Assembly: GCA_034667525.1 (NCBI GenBank)
Contig: JAXDJO010000036.1
Location: forward strand, 82,523-146,522
Direction of reading: 5' to 3'
Source: DATAPE01 sp034667525
Lineage (GTDB): Bacteria > Actinomycetota > CADDZG01 > WHSQ01
Length of the DNA: 64,000 nt
Positions 43,000-49,954 of this stretch are shown in pieces. The notes below the pieces were generated by a model. The model had not been told where the DNA came from and made no database searches. It was given only the letters and a program-made list of their open reading frames with translations. Every line of letters starts with the position of its first letter. Position 1 is the first letter of the stretch. The translations under genes were made by a program, and so were the position numbers.

Positions 43000-43836
43000 C
43001 TAGCCGATCTCTACCTGGCCGCTCTTGATCACTGCTTTGCCGGCGGCGTTGTAGGTCTCGAAGCCGAAGCGGTCCGGGCCCTCGCCTTCCGTATCCCGCC
43101 ACAGTTTCGTGGTGAGGTCATCTCCGGGAAGGACCGGCCGGCTGAATCGCACTGCGATGCGAGTCACTCTTGTCGGATCGCCATCGCACAACCCCTTGAC
43201 CGCGGCTTTGGCTGCGATCGCCATCGTGCACATGCCGTGCAGGATCGGCCGGCGAAGACCAGCTCGTCGGGCCACTTCGGCGTCGAGATGGATCGGGTTG
43301 CGATCCCCCGAGGCGTTCGCGTAACGCTGCATCTGATCGTCATCGATCCTGGTGGACTCCTCGTAAACGATCTCCGAAGGTGCCGGCTGATCCGCTGGCT
43401 GAGCTCGTCCCGCCCCCTTAGGAGCCGAGCCACGGATGAACATGGTTCCCCGCACCTCGGCGGCAACCTCGCCCGAGGACAATGTTTCCGTGGCCTTGAC
43501 GGTGAACGTCTCTCCGGCCTCGGTCATGTCGACCGACTCGAGCACGCTAGTCACCGTCAGCACAGCGCCAGGGGCGATCGGGGCGTAGAGCACGTGTTCC
43601 TCGGCCGCATGGAGCAGCCGCAACATATCGGCTCCGAGGTCCGGATCCATGCTTGCGGTCATGAACGAGTTGAATGCGGGTACCACCGCGAATATCGGAG
43701 GGGCCACAGCGTCGGGGCCGAGGTAGCGGTCGTTGGAGTCGTTGGTAGCGCGGGCGAACCTCTGTATCGCCTCGGCTGTTACCTCGTAGGTGGAGGTGTC
43801 GTATTCCTTGCCGGCCGCGCCGGCGTTCAGACCCAC
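43000..43836 (-). CDS. MaoC-like double-hotdog dehydratase
   Basis: 278 residues from GTG 43836. Two hotdog halves; the C-terminal half carries the hydratase motif YANASGDRNPIHLD (Asp and His catalytic pair), the N-terminal half is degenerate. It hydrates enoyl-CoA or dehydrates 3-hydroxyacyl-CoA/ACP. Last gene of the operon SDR, FAS1-like, MaoC, this gene, 6 nt after the preceding stop. The set resembles parts of multifunctional (R)-specific hydratase/dehydrogenase enzymes split into single genes. Confidence 0.88.
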   Translation of the reverse strand: MGLNAGAAGKEYDTSTYEVTAEAIQRFARATNDSNDRYLGPDAVAPPIFAVVPAFNSFMTASMDPDLGADMLRLLHAAEEHVLYAPIAPGAVLTVTSVLESVDMTEAGETFTVKATETLSSGEVAAEVRGTMFIRGSAPKGAGRAQPADQPAPSEIVYEESTRIDDDQMQRYANASGDRNPIHLDAEVARRAGLRRPILHGMCTMAIAAKAAVKGLCDGDPTRVTRIAVRFSRPVLPGDDLTTKLWRDTEGEGPDRFGFETYNAAGKAVIKSGQVEIG

Positions 43837-43842
43837 CGGGTC

Positions 43843-44322
43843 CTATCGAGGCACCCGGAGATCGGCTTCGCCAACGACCGCGATCTGCTCCGAGTCCAGA
43901 TTCAGCTCCGAGGGGCCGTCGCCGCGCCGCTTCGCTTCGAGCGAGACTGTAACGACGTCATCATTCTTCCTTATCACTCGCGCCGAGCAAACGATCTCGT
44001 CCCCCGGCCAGACCCTCGTCGTAAAGCGCACCTTGAAACGCGCGAGATGCTGAGGGCCGCCAAACCACTTGGACGCAGCGGTGGCGAGATATCCCGCCGG
44101 GAGCATCCCCATCGCGAACACACCCGGAGCGCCGGTTCGCCGCGCATACTCCTCGTCGGTGTGCACGGGATTGAAATCGCCGGACGCCGACGCGTATCGC
44201 TGGATATCTTCGCGTGTGATCGGCCCGAATACCTCCGGTCCCAACTCGAGTCCTTCATGTAGGCCGCCGAGGTCCGGTGCTGCGGGAAAGATCTGGTTGG
44301 TGTCGATCCGTCTCTGACTCAT
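43843..44322 (-). CDS. MaoC-like dehydratase, single hotdog
   Basis: 159 residues. Hydratase motif YASASGDFNPVHTD is intact, so this is the likely catalytic partner of the FAS1-like subunit encoded just upstream (compare HadAB/HadBC heterodimers of mycobacteria). The start ATG 44322 overlaps the upstream stop as ATGA, supporting a stoichiometric complex. Possible roles: dehydratase step of long-chain fatty-acid synthesis, or hydration in side-chain beta-oxidation. Confidence 0.88.
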   Translation of the reverse strand: MSQRRIDTNQIFPAAPDLGGLHEGLELGPEVFGPITREDIQRYASASGDFNPVHTDEEYARRTGAPGVFAMGMLPAGYLATAASKWFGGPQHLARFKVRFTTRVWPGDEIVCSARVIRKNDDVVTVSLEAKRRGDGPSELNLDSEQIAVVGEADLRVPR

Positions 44323-44768
44323 CCGCCGACGTCCTTCGCAGTTTCCAGCAGCGTGTAATAGGCACGGAGCACCTCGTCGCCTGCCTCGTCTCGAAATACC
44401 GATTCATAGGTAACGAAGCGCATGGCGCCTCCACGCTTTCCTTCCTTCGTGAAGTCCTTCGAGATCCGCATGTCGCCGCGCAGCGTCTCGCCTACGAAGG
44501 GCAGTCGGGAAAACTCGAATTCCTGCTCGCCGTGGAGCACCCTGGAGTAATCAAGCCCGGAGCCGAGTCTCTCCTCGCGCTCCTCGCGAGGCACTGCCCA
44601 GATCTGCGTCACGGTGAACGTTGGGGGGGCAAGTCGTTCCGGAAAGCCTTGCTCGAGGGCAGCCTGCTGATCGAAGAAAACCGGATTGTCATCGCCCACC
44701 GCCACCGCGAACTCCGCCACCTTTTCTGCTTCGACCGGCAGATCGAAGTACAGAACTTCTTCAGGCAA
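44319..44768 (-). CDS. FAS1-like dehydratase / MaoC N-terminal-domain hotdog protein
   Basis: 149 residues from TTG 44768, overlapping the SDR stop by 8 bp. The fold is hotdog (VAEFAVAVGDDNPVFFD then GLDYSRVLHGEQEFEFSRLP), but the catalytic Asp-His pair of the MaoC motif is replaced by DDNPVFFD, so it is probably the substrate-binding, non-catalytic subunit, as HadA is in mycobacteria. It should pair with the next gene product. Confidence 0.85.
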   Translation of the reverse strand: MPEEVLYFDLPVEAEKVAEFAVAVGDDNPVFFDQQAALEQGFPERLAPPTFTVTQIWAVPREEREERLGSGLDYSRVLHGEQEFEFSRLPFVGETLRGDMRISKDFTKEGKRGGAMRFVTYESVFRDEAGDEVLRAYYTLLETAKDVGG

Positions 44769-45699
44769 GGGTGATCCCTTCGCCCCCGGCCGCCCGCATC
44801 ATCGATCTCATCATCCCCTCGGGAGTGATCCCGCCGGGGAAGAGCTCGCGCAGCTTTGCCACCAACTCCGCAGCGTCCCAGCGTTCGTCGCTCCTGAGGA
44901 TCTCTCCGACGTCCCAGGGCTTCAGAACGCTGATCACCCCTCCATAGACGAAGAAGCACTGGCCCGTGATGCTCTGCGCCTCATCCGAGCACAGCGCCAC
45001 CACCAGAGGTGAAACGTTGAATGGATCCAGTGCATCGAACCCGTGGGAGGACTGCGGCATGCTGCCGAAGGTTTGCTCGGTCATCCTCGTGCGGGCATTC
45101 GGCGCCAGACAGTTCACGGTGACCCCGTAGGGACCGAGCTCTTGCGCGGCGATGATGGTGAAGGCGGCGATCCCCGCCTTGGCCGAACCGTAATTGGACT
45201 GTCCGACATTGCCAAAGATGCCCGAGGGACTCGATGTGTTGATCACGCGCCCGTTGATGCGGTCGCCGCTCTTGGCCTTTCCCCGCCAGTAGGACGCGGC
45301 GTGGCGAGTCGGGGCGAAGTGACCCTTGAGATGAACCGAGACAACCGGATCCCAATCTTGCTCGGCCATATTCACGAGCATGCGATCCCGCAGGATCCCC
45401 GCGTTGTTGACGAGGATGTCCAAGCGGCCGAAGTCGCCGATCGCCTGCTTGATCATGTTCTCTGCGTGCTGGAAATCCGAGACGTCGTCCCAATTGGCGC
45501 TCGCCTCGCCCCCATGAGTTGTTATCTCGTCGGCCACGCTCTGGGCGGGGGCCGGATCGCTTCCTTCTCCCGAAGCTGAGGTCCCGAGATCGTTCACCAG
45601 CACCTTGGCACCGGCCTTTGCCAGAGCCAGCGCATGGGCGCGTCCGATGCCCCGGCCCGCGCCGGTGACGATCGCGACTTTTCCATCGAGTGCGGGCAT
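44761..45699 (-). CDS. Short-chain dehydrogenase/reductase, likely 3-hydroxyacyl-CoA type
   Basis: 312 residues. Rossmann motif TGAGRGIG, NNAG, and the catalytic Ser plus YGSAK. The length and a C-terminal extension with VLKPWDVGEILR match the dehydrogenase part of peroxisomal multifunctional enzyme type 2 and its bacterial relatives. It reduces or oxidises the 3-position of acyl-CoA with NAD(P). ATG 45699 has AGGAGG about 5 nt upstream. First gene of the four-gene operon running to 43000. Confidence 0.9.
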   Translation of the reverse strand: MPALDGKVAIVTGAGRGIGRAHALALAKAGAKVLVNDLGTSASGEGSDPAPAQSVADEITTHGGEASANWDDVSDFQHAENMIKQAIGDFGRLDILVNNAGILRDRMLVNMAEQDWDPVVSVHLKGHFAPTRHAASYWRGKAKSGDRINGRVINTSSPSGIFGNVGQSNYGSAKAGIAAFTIIAAQELGPYGVTVNCLAPNARTRMTEQTFGSMPQSSHGFDALDPFNVSPLVVALCSDEAQSITGQCFFVYGGVISVLKPWDVGEILRSDERWDAAELVAKLRELFPGGITPEGMMRSMMRAAGGEGITLA

Positions 45700-45730
45700 C
45701 GGTCCTCCTAGAAGATCTGGGCTGCCTAAT

Positions 45731-46276
45731 CTAGTCGGCGCGGCTCGCGCAGCTGCCCCAGTCCGATCGCAAAAGCCCCATCACGACCTCGTCGCGCAGG
45801 GTCCCGTCGGCCCAGATATGGCGGCGGAGCCGGGCCTCTTCCTGGAATCCGCTGGCCGCGTATGCCCTGATCGCTCGCTCGTTCAGGTCGAGGGTGGTTA
45901 GCCAGATCCTGTGCATATTCAGGTGGCGAAAGCCGTAATCGACCAGCGTCGAGACGGCATCCCGACCGTACCCTCTACCCCAGTAGTCCCTCTCACCGAT
46001 GCGGATCCCAAGTTCGCAGGTGCGGGCCAACCTGTCGAGATGCATCAGGCCGCAGGCTCCGATGATCCTGTCGTCGGCTTCCATGGCGAACCAGTGGTTC
46101 GGGCTGGACCGAGCGATCCCTTTGTCAAAGAAGCCCTCTGTCTCGCGACGGGAGACCGGGGCCGGAGGTCTGTTGCTGGAGAGGAGCTCGATCTCCAGAT
46201 CGTTGTTGTAGCGCCAGAAGGTGAGTTGGTCCTCACGTTCGATGGCCCTCAGCTTCACCTTCTTGCCCACCAGCAT
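45731..46276 (-). CDS. GNAT N-acetyltransferase, RimJ/RimL-like
   Basis: 181 residues. The acetyl-CoA binding segment is RDYWGRGYGRDAV (the Q/RxxGxG/A motif), with upstream strands ELGIRIG and downstream RIWLTTLDLNERAIRAY. Similar proteins acetylate ribosomal-protein N termini, aminoglycosides or small amines; the substrate is unknown. TATCGT lies 6 nt before ATG 46276 and no ribosome site is seen. It ends the minus-strand block; upstream of it lies the gene-poor stretch with the RNA candidate. Confidence 0.87.
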   Translation of the reverse strand: MLVGKKVKLRAIEREDQLTFWRYNNDLEIELLSSNRPPAPVSRRETEGFFDKGIARSSPNHWFAMEADDRIIGACGLMHLDRLARTCELGIRIGERDYWGRGYGRDAVSTLVDYGFRHLNMHRIWLTTLDLNERAIRAYAASGFQEEARLRRHIWADGTLRDEVVMGLLRSDWGSCASRAD

Positions 46277-46282
46277 GCTCAG

Positions 46283-46288
46283 ACGATA
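46283..46288 (-). promoter_or_regulatory. -10-like element of the GNAT gene
   Basis: TATCGT on the minus strand, 6 nt before ATG 46276. Confidence 0.45.
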
Positions 46289-46388
46289 CGAGGGTCCAGG
46301 AGGATCTCCTTGGCGCCCATGTCGAACCGCGAGATGTGGAGAGCGGTCTGGTCCCCGACAAGAGATCCGCCCGGGCGAAACAGAAATC

Positions 46389-46406
46389 TTTCTCCGGACG
46401 GAGAAA
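46389..46406. other. Inverted repeat upstream of the RNA candidate
   Basis: TTTCTCCG and CGGAGAAA with a 2-nt centre (GA); flanking AAAT and ATTT nearly extend it. It may be an operator for the plus-strand transcript that follows. Confidence 0.4.
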
Positions 46407-46493
46407 TTTGGCCCGGCTCCCCGCGATTTGCTCGCGAGTGCCCTCCGGATGTGATTTCATTCTCCCCACGTGAGAAAGGAGGTGGTCCAGACC

Positions 46494-46538
46494 TTGAGTG
46501 ATAGTTCCAACGGACCTCACGAGGTGACCGGCTGCTAG
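46494..46538 (+). CDS. Possible 14-codon peptide inside the RNA candidate
   Basis: TTG 46494 opens MSDSSNGPHEVTGC and stops with TAG at 46536-46538. The 10-base AAAGGAGGTG Shine-Dalgarno is about 8-10 nt upstream, stronger than that of any normal gene here. A longer reading from GTG 46470 (22 codons) would place the ribosome site inside the coding part. The stop codon falls at the start of the switchable helix strand, as in attenuator leaders. Translation is unproven. Confidence 0.35.
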   Translation: MSDSSNGPHEVTGC

Positions 46539-46694
46539 TGGCCTAAGCCTTACCGCACCACCGGATTCTGGCCACTTCAGGTTCAAGGCCACTGGACAGA
46601 ATCCCAACCGGTTCACCGGCACCCGTCCTTCCCGGATTGGTCCCCTGGGCGTGCAAGGCACGAAGCAAGAGGGGTGCAACGGCCGAACTACAAG

Positions 46695-46731
46695 ACCGGC
46701 GCAGGAGCCTTCCTGCGCCGGTTCTTTTTCT
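46695..46731 (+). terminator. Intrinsic terminator of the 46.5-kb transcript
   Basis: Perfect 12-bp stem ACCGGCGCAGGA / TCCTGCGCCGGT, loop GCCT, then TCTTTTTCTCC. The clearest rho-independent terminator in the window. Confidence 0.88.
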
Positions 46732-46778
46732 CCGTGACGGCGGTCCCGCCGCGCAGTCAGTTCCGTGAGGATCCGGCT

Positions 46779-46853
46779 GACTCTTGCGCCCCTCCGGTAG
46801 ATTGCGCCCCGCCCGCCGACCTTGCACCGGCGGCCGACCTTGCACCCCTGTTT
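46779..46853 (+). repeat. 18-bp tandem repeat, about four degenerate units
   Basis: Units start at 46779 (21 nt), 46800, 46818 and 46836; the last two share GACCTTGCACC. GCCGACCTTGCACC occurs exactly at 46815-46828 and 46833-46846. Confidence 0.65.
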
Positions 46854-46870
46854 CAACTACGTCATCAATA

Positions 46871-46906
46871 GGCGACCCAGTTCGCAAAATGGCAACATGG
46901 GTCGCC
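46871..46906. other. Inverted repeat with 18-nt loop
   Basis: GGCGACCCA (46871-46879) and TGGGTCGCC (46898-46906), perfect 9-bp arms. No T-tract, so probably not an intrinsic terminator. Confidence 0.5.
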
Positions 46907-47006
46907 ATCCTGTGAGGGGATGAAAAAAAGGACCCAAGCTCAGCCCGGCTCAGGGAGTCAGCGTTTGCGCAGCCCCACGTCCGAATGAATGACGCTTCGC
47001 GCACCA

Positions 47007-47783
47007 TTACGTAACGTCTCGTCTCAAGAACAGCGCAACCGAGACCGCGGTAACGACTCCTGCGTAGGCGCATAAGACCAGCAGTGCCTGAAGTGAGGAG
47101 TGTCCGACGATCACCCCGTTACCGGAGTGGTTCGCGGCCTTGGGACCGAGGATGAAGATTCCGGCATTCTCAGAGAAGAGCCACCCAGACCATTGCGGCT
47201 TGAGTCCCTGGATAAGGTTTTCGAGAACGAACAGGTAGAAGAACGCGACTAGGACCGCAGCCGTTGTGTTGCGAGCCAGCGATGCGATCGCCAGGCCGAT
47301 CGCTGCGCCCAGCACCGCGACGATCGCCCCGCGGCTGGCGGAGGAAGCGGCGGTCCAGAACCAGTGGGCGTCGACTCCCACCGACGAGCCGTGAGCCAGG
47401 CCGCTCGGGAGAAGCGCCAGCCCAAGAACGATCTGTAACACGATCGCCGAGACAAAGGTGAAGATCGCGGCTGCCACCATTTTGGCCACGTAGACCCGAC
47501 CCCGGCGTGGCTCCCATGTGAGCAACGTGGTCATCGTGCCCGCGCTCCACTCCGCCCCCGTAAAGGAAGCCGCCAGCGCGATGCCGAGGATGGTGAGAGG
47601 AGCGCTGACGCCCTGGAACACATTGTTTATATCCACTACATTGAAGTGGTTTCCCGGCTTAGCACTGTTGATGAAGACGAGCACTCCGGCGAGAGCGATA
47701 CCCGCCAGCGCCAGCAATCCGAACAAGTGCACCGCCCGACGCGACCAGCATTTTCGTAACTCCGATCGGAGCAACGCGGTCAT
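47007..47783 (-). CDS. ABC-2 type transporter permease, duplicate copy
   Basis: 258 residues, six membrane segments. Near-identical in plan to the upstream neighbour: both start MxALLRxELRxCWSRR, share GALALAGI-like and GAEWxxGTMTTLLTWEPRR segments, and end ALFLRRDVT or VLLFLRRDVT. It should form the membrane part of the exporter driven by the ATPase at 48.7-49.7 kb, perhaps as a heterodimer with the other copy. ATG 47783 has no obvious ribosome site. 111 nt separate it from the upstream permease stop, so it may have its own promoter or be the result of a recent tandem duplication. Confidence 0.88.
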   Translation of the reverse strand: MTALLRSELRKCWSRRAVHLFGLLALAGIALAGVLVFINSAKPGNHFNVVDINNVFQGVSAPLTILGIALAASFTGAEWSAGTMTTLLTWEPRRGRVYVAKMVAAAIFTFVSAIVLQIVLGLALLPSGLAHGSSVGVDAHWFWTAASSASRGAIVAVLGAAIGLAIASLARNTTAAVLVAFFYLFVLENLIQGLKPQWSGWLFSENAGIFILGPKAANHSGNGVIVGHSSLQALLVLCAYAGVVTAVSVALFLRRDVT

Positions 47784-47894
47784 GGATCAACATTGCGGGC
47801 CCGGACCAACAGGACCCGCGGAGCCGCTGGAATGTGATTGCCGCACAGCCTTCTCATGAATCCATAGTGGTAACCAGCGATCATCAGTAAAAGG

Positions 47895-48719
47895 TCACGT
47901 GACGTCTCGTCTGAGGAACAGCAGCACTGCAGCCGCCGTCAGGATGACGGTGTAGGCGCACACGGCCAGCAGAGCGGAGATCGGGCCGTGTGTAACGATC
48001 GGGTTTCCATCGGCGGCAGCCGCCACAACCTTGTGCCCGATGACGAAGATGGTGGCGTTGTCCCCGAACAGCCACCCCATCCAGTGGGGTTTCAGGCCGC
48101 GCACGAGATTCTCCAAGACGAACAGATAGAAGAACGTAACCAGAACGGCTGCCGTCGTGTTGCGGGCCAATGACCCAATCGCCAGTCCAATCCCCGCCCC
48201 TAATGCGCAGATAAACGCTCCGCGCAAGATCGAGTACGCGGTGGCCAGAGCCCAGGGTGCATCGGCGCCGGCGGTGGAGCCGTGAGCCAAGGCACTTGGG
48301 AGCAGAGCAAGGCTTAGAACGATGAGAACCAGGATCGCAGAAACGAACGCGAAGATCGCGGCCGCAACGAACTTGGCCGTGTAGACCCTGGCCCGGCGAG
48401 GCTCCCACGTCAGCAGCGTTGTCATGGTGCCTGTGCCCCACTCGGCCCCAATGAATGAAGCTGCCAGTGCGATGCCCAGGACGATAAGAGAGATGCTGGC
48501 TCCCCGGACTACCTGCTTCAGGTCCACCAGGTTGAAGACGTTCTGCGATCGGCAGTGGGTGCCAGTCTGGGTGGCCTGGCAGACGTGCATGGGATGGGCG
48601 CTGTTGATGAATACCAGGACTCCGGCAAGGATGATGCCCGCGAGCGCTAAAGCACCGAATAGATGCACGGACCGTCGAGACCAGCACCTGCGCAGCTCGG
48701 TGCGGAGCAGGGCGATCAC
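47895..48719 (-). CDS. ABC-2 type transporter permease
   Basis: 274 residues, six membrane segments. GTG 48719 overlaps the ATPase stop as GTGA, so it is the primary partner of that ATPase. Compared with the other copy it has an extra outward loop after the first helix, HPMHVCQATQTGTHCRSQN, with two cysteines that could form a disulfide. The substrate is unknown; ABC-2 exporters of this layout often carry antibiotics, lipids or lantibiotics. Confidence 0.9.
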   Translation of the reverse strand: MIALLRTELRRCWSRRSVHLFGALALAGIILAGVLVFINSAHPMHVCQATQTGTHCRSQNVFNLVDLKQVVRGASISLIVLGIALAASFIGAEWGTGTMTTLLTWEPRRARVYTAKFVAAAIFAFVSAILVLIVLSLALLPSALAHGSTAGADAPWALATAYSILRGAFICALGAGIGLAIGSLARNTTAAVLVTFFYLFVLENLVRGLKPHWMGWLFGDNATIFVIGHKVVAAAADGNPIVTHGPISALLAVCAYTVILTAAAVLLFLRRDVT

Positions 48720-49690
48720 CCGCGACCCCCCGAACCTGGATCTTGCACATCCGGTTCTTGCGCAGAGGCGCCTTGGGCGGCAGGGTCTCGCGTGAGCTCC
48801 AGGAACACAGTCTCCAGGTCCGCCTCCAGGGGGCGTAGCTCCGACAGATAGATGCCCTCGCGGGCCAGGACCTCGGTGATCGAGGGACTGCGGTCTGCCG
48901 CCAACTTCACGGAGATAGCTCCATTCTTGATAGTTCCTTCCATACCGGCTCCCTGCAACACCTCAAGGCCGCGGTGGAGATCGGGGACCTTGACGACGAA
49001 TCCACCGGCACTCCGCTCGTGCAACACATCCTCGACCGCCCCCGAGACGATCAACCGTCCGCGCGCCAGGATCGCGACCTGATCGCACATCTGGCGAACC
49101 TCGCTCAGGATGTGGCTCGAGACGAACACGGTCCGGCCGTCGCGTCCGAGTCCCCGCAGCAGTTCTCTGATCTCCTTGATGCCGGCCGGGTCCAAGCCGT
49201 TGGCAGGCTCGTCCAGGATCAAAACCTCGGGATCTTTCAGGAGGGCTGCCGCGATACCCAAGCGTTGCTTCATTCCGAGCGAGTAGGTCTTGACGCGATG
49301 GTTGCCACGGTCCCCGAGGCCGACCCTGTCGAGGGTCTCGGCCACGCGGGTCCGGCTGATCCCTTGGAGCGCGCCGAGCAGCTCCAGATTCTTGCGTCCG
49401 GAGAATCCGGGAAACAACGACGGCGTCTCAACGATGGAGCCAACCCGGTCGATAACACTCTTGAGGTCCTTCTGTGTATCCACGCCAAGCAAGCGCGTGA
49501 CGCCTGATGTTGGCTGAATCAAGCCGAGCAAGCACCGCACCGTCGTGGTCTTGCCCGCTCCGTTGGGACCCAGGAAACCGAAAACGCCACCTTCGGGCAC
49601 TGCCAGATCGAGCCCGTTCACAGCGACCGTGGATCCGCCGCGCAGCCTCCGGTATTCCTTCTTCAGTCCTTCGATCTCGATGACTGCCAT
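48716..49690 (-). CDS. ABC transporter ATP-binding protein (ABC-2 exporter type)
   Basis: 324 residues. Walker A GPNGAGKTTT near 38-47, signature YSLGMKQRL, Walker B VLILDEPANGLDP, and switch His in FVSSHIL. The C-terminal 100 residues match the extra domain of drug-resistance or bacitracin-type exporters. Drives export by the two permeases downstream. Upstream of ATG 49690 an inverted repeat CCGGTCGTCGC / GCCGCGACCGG (49704-49736) could be an operator; no regulator gene is adjacent. Confidence 0.92.
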   Translation of the reverse strand: MAVIEIEGLKKEYRRLRGGSTVAVNGLDLAVPEGGVFGFLGPNGAGKTTTVRCLLGLIQPTSGVTRLLGVDTQKDLKSVIDRVGSIVETPSLFPGFSGRKNLELLGALQGISRTRVAETLDRVGLGDRGNHRVKTYSLGMKQRLGIAAALLKDPEVLILDEPANGLDPAGIKEIRELLRGLGRDGRTVFVSSHILSEVRQMCDQVAILARGRLIVSGAVEDVLHERSAGGFVVKVPDLHRGLEVLQGAGMEGTIKNGAISVKLAADRSPSITEVLAREGIYLSELRPLEADLETVFLELTRDPAAQGASAQEPDVQDPGSGGRG

Positions 49691-49703
49691 GTCGAGAGAA
49701 TTA

Positions 49704-49736
49704 CCGGTCGTCGCGATTCTGGCAAGCCGCGACCGG
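49704..49736. promoter_or_regulatory. Possible operator of the ABC exporter operon
   Basis: CCGGTCGTCGC (49704-49714) and GCCGCGACCGG (49726-49736), 9 of 11 pairs, 14-36 bp before the ATPase start. Further upstream TCAT occurs at 49793, 49816, 49829 and 49841 within near-repeats GTGTaCTCATggg and GTGTgCTCATccg. Confidence 0.35.
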
Positions 49737-49872
49737 CGCCGTTACAAGCGCACCGCACCGGGGGACAGCAACTCGATCCGTTTGCTTGATGCTCATCGGT
49801 TCTTCTCTTGTGTACTCATGGGTGCCATTCATCTGTGTGCTCATCCGTGCATAGAGCATGAGATGACGGCAG

Positions 49873-49954
49873 GCGTAAGGCCATCCGGGATGACCCTAGG
49901 AAACCCCGGAGATCGTCCGTCAAACCTTAGGGCCTTCCCGGATGCCTCTTACGC
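49873..49954 (-). other. Long imperfect hairpin at the 3' end of ligA
   Basis: Arms GCGTAAGGCCATCCGGGA (from 49873) and TCCCGGATGCCTCTTACGC (to 49954), with inner CCCTAGG / CCTTAGGG also pairing. It overlaps the ligA stop codon. As an RNA hairpin it could stabilise or end the ligA message; there is no T-tract. Confidence 0.55.

Larger units (their letters stand above)
46470..46731 (+). ncRNA. Candidate structured RNA or leader with 16S-complementary 5' region and intrinsic terminator
   Basis: AGAAAGGAGGTGGTCC (46473-46488) matches the complement of the 16S rRNA 3' end except one base. Downstream helices: GGATTCTG (46563-46570) with CAGAATCC (46597-46604); CCCCT (46642-46646) with AGGGG (46670-46674) enclosing CGTGC (46650-46654) and GCACG (46658-46662). 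AGTGGCC (46537-46543) can pair with either of two GGCCACT copies (46570-46576 or 46587-46593), so two folds compete. A strong terminator closes the unit. It does not match tmRNA, SRP RNA or RNase P RNA signatures that I can recall. The 5' boundary is a guess. Confidence 0.4.
46732..47006. other. Gene-free convergent spacer with tandem repeats and an inverted repeat
   Basis: Between the 3' end of the RNA candidate and the 3' end of the ABC permease gene. It holds about three and a half 18-bp tandem units (46779-46853; GACCTTGCACC core) and a 9-bp inverted repeat GGCGACCCA / TGGGTCGCC (46871-46906, 18-nt loop). On the minus strand a T7 tract near 46925 could end the permease transcript. No coding sequence is apparent. 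Confidence 0.6.

Noticed and set aside
43000..45699. Polyketide or mycolic-acid synthesis cluster
   Set aside because: Only an SDR and hotdog dehydratases are present; there is no ketosynthase, acyltransferase or carrier protein.
46473..46488. Possible 3' end of a 16S rRNA gene on the minus strand (GGACCACCTCCTTTCT)
   Set aside because: The bases before it on that strand do not match the conserved 16S end (GTGCGGCTGGAT), so it is only a sequence complementary to the anti-Shine-Dalgarno region.
46440..46731. tmRNA, SRP RNA or RNase P RNA
   Set aside because: None of their hallmark segments (tRNA-like ends, GGAAGCAGC-type SRP loop, GAGGAAAGTCC of RNase P) is present.
46674..46871. Open frame on the plus strand (66 codons) across the terminator
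   Set aside because: It crosses the clear intrinsic terminator at 46695-46731 and the 18-bp repeats, has no ribosome site and no recognisable protein pattern.
46233..47073. Long open frames on the minus strand in the 46-47 kb spacer
   Set aside because: They are out of frame with the GNAT and permease genes, read Arg/Gly-rich nonsense, and arise from high GC.
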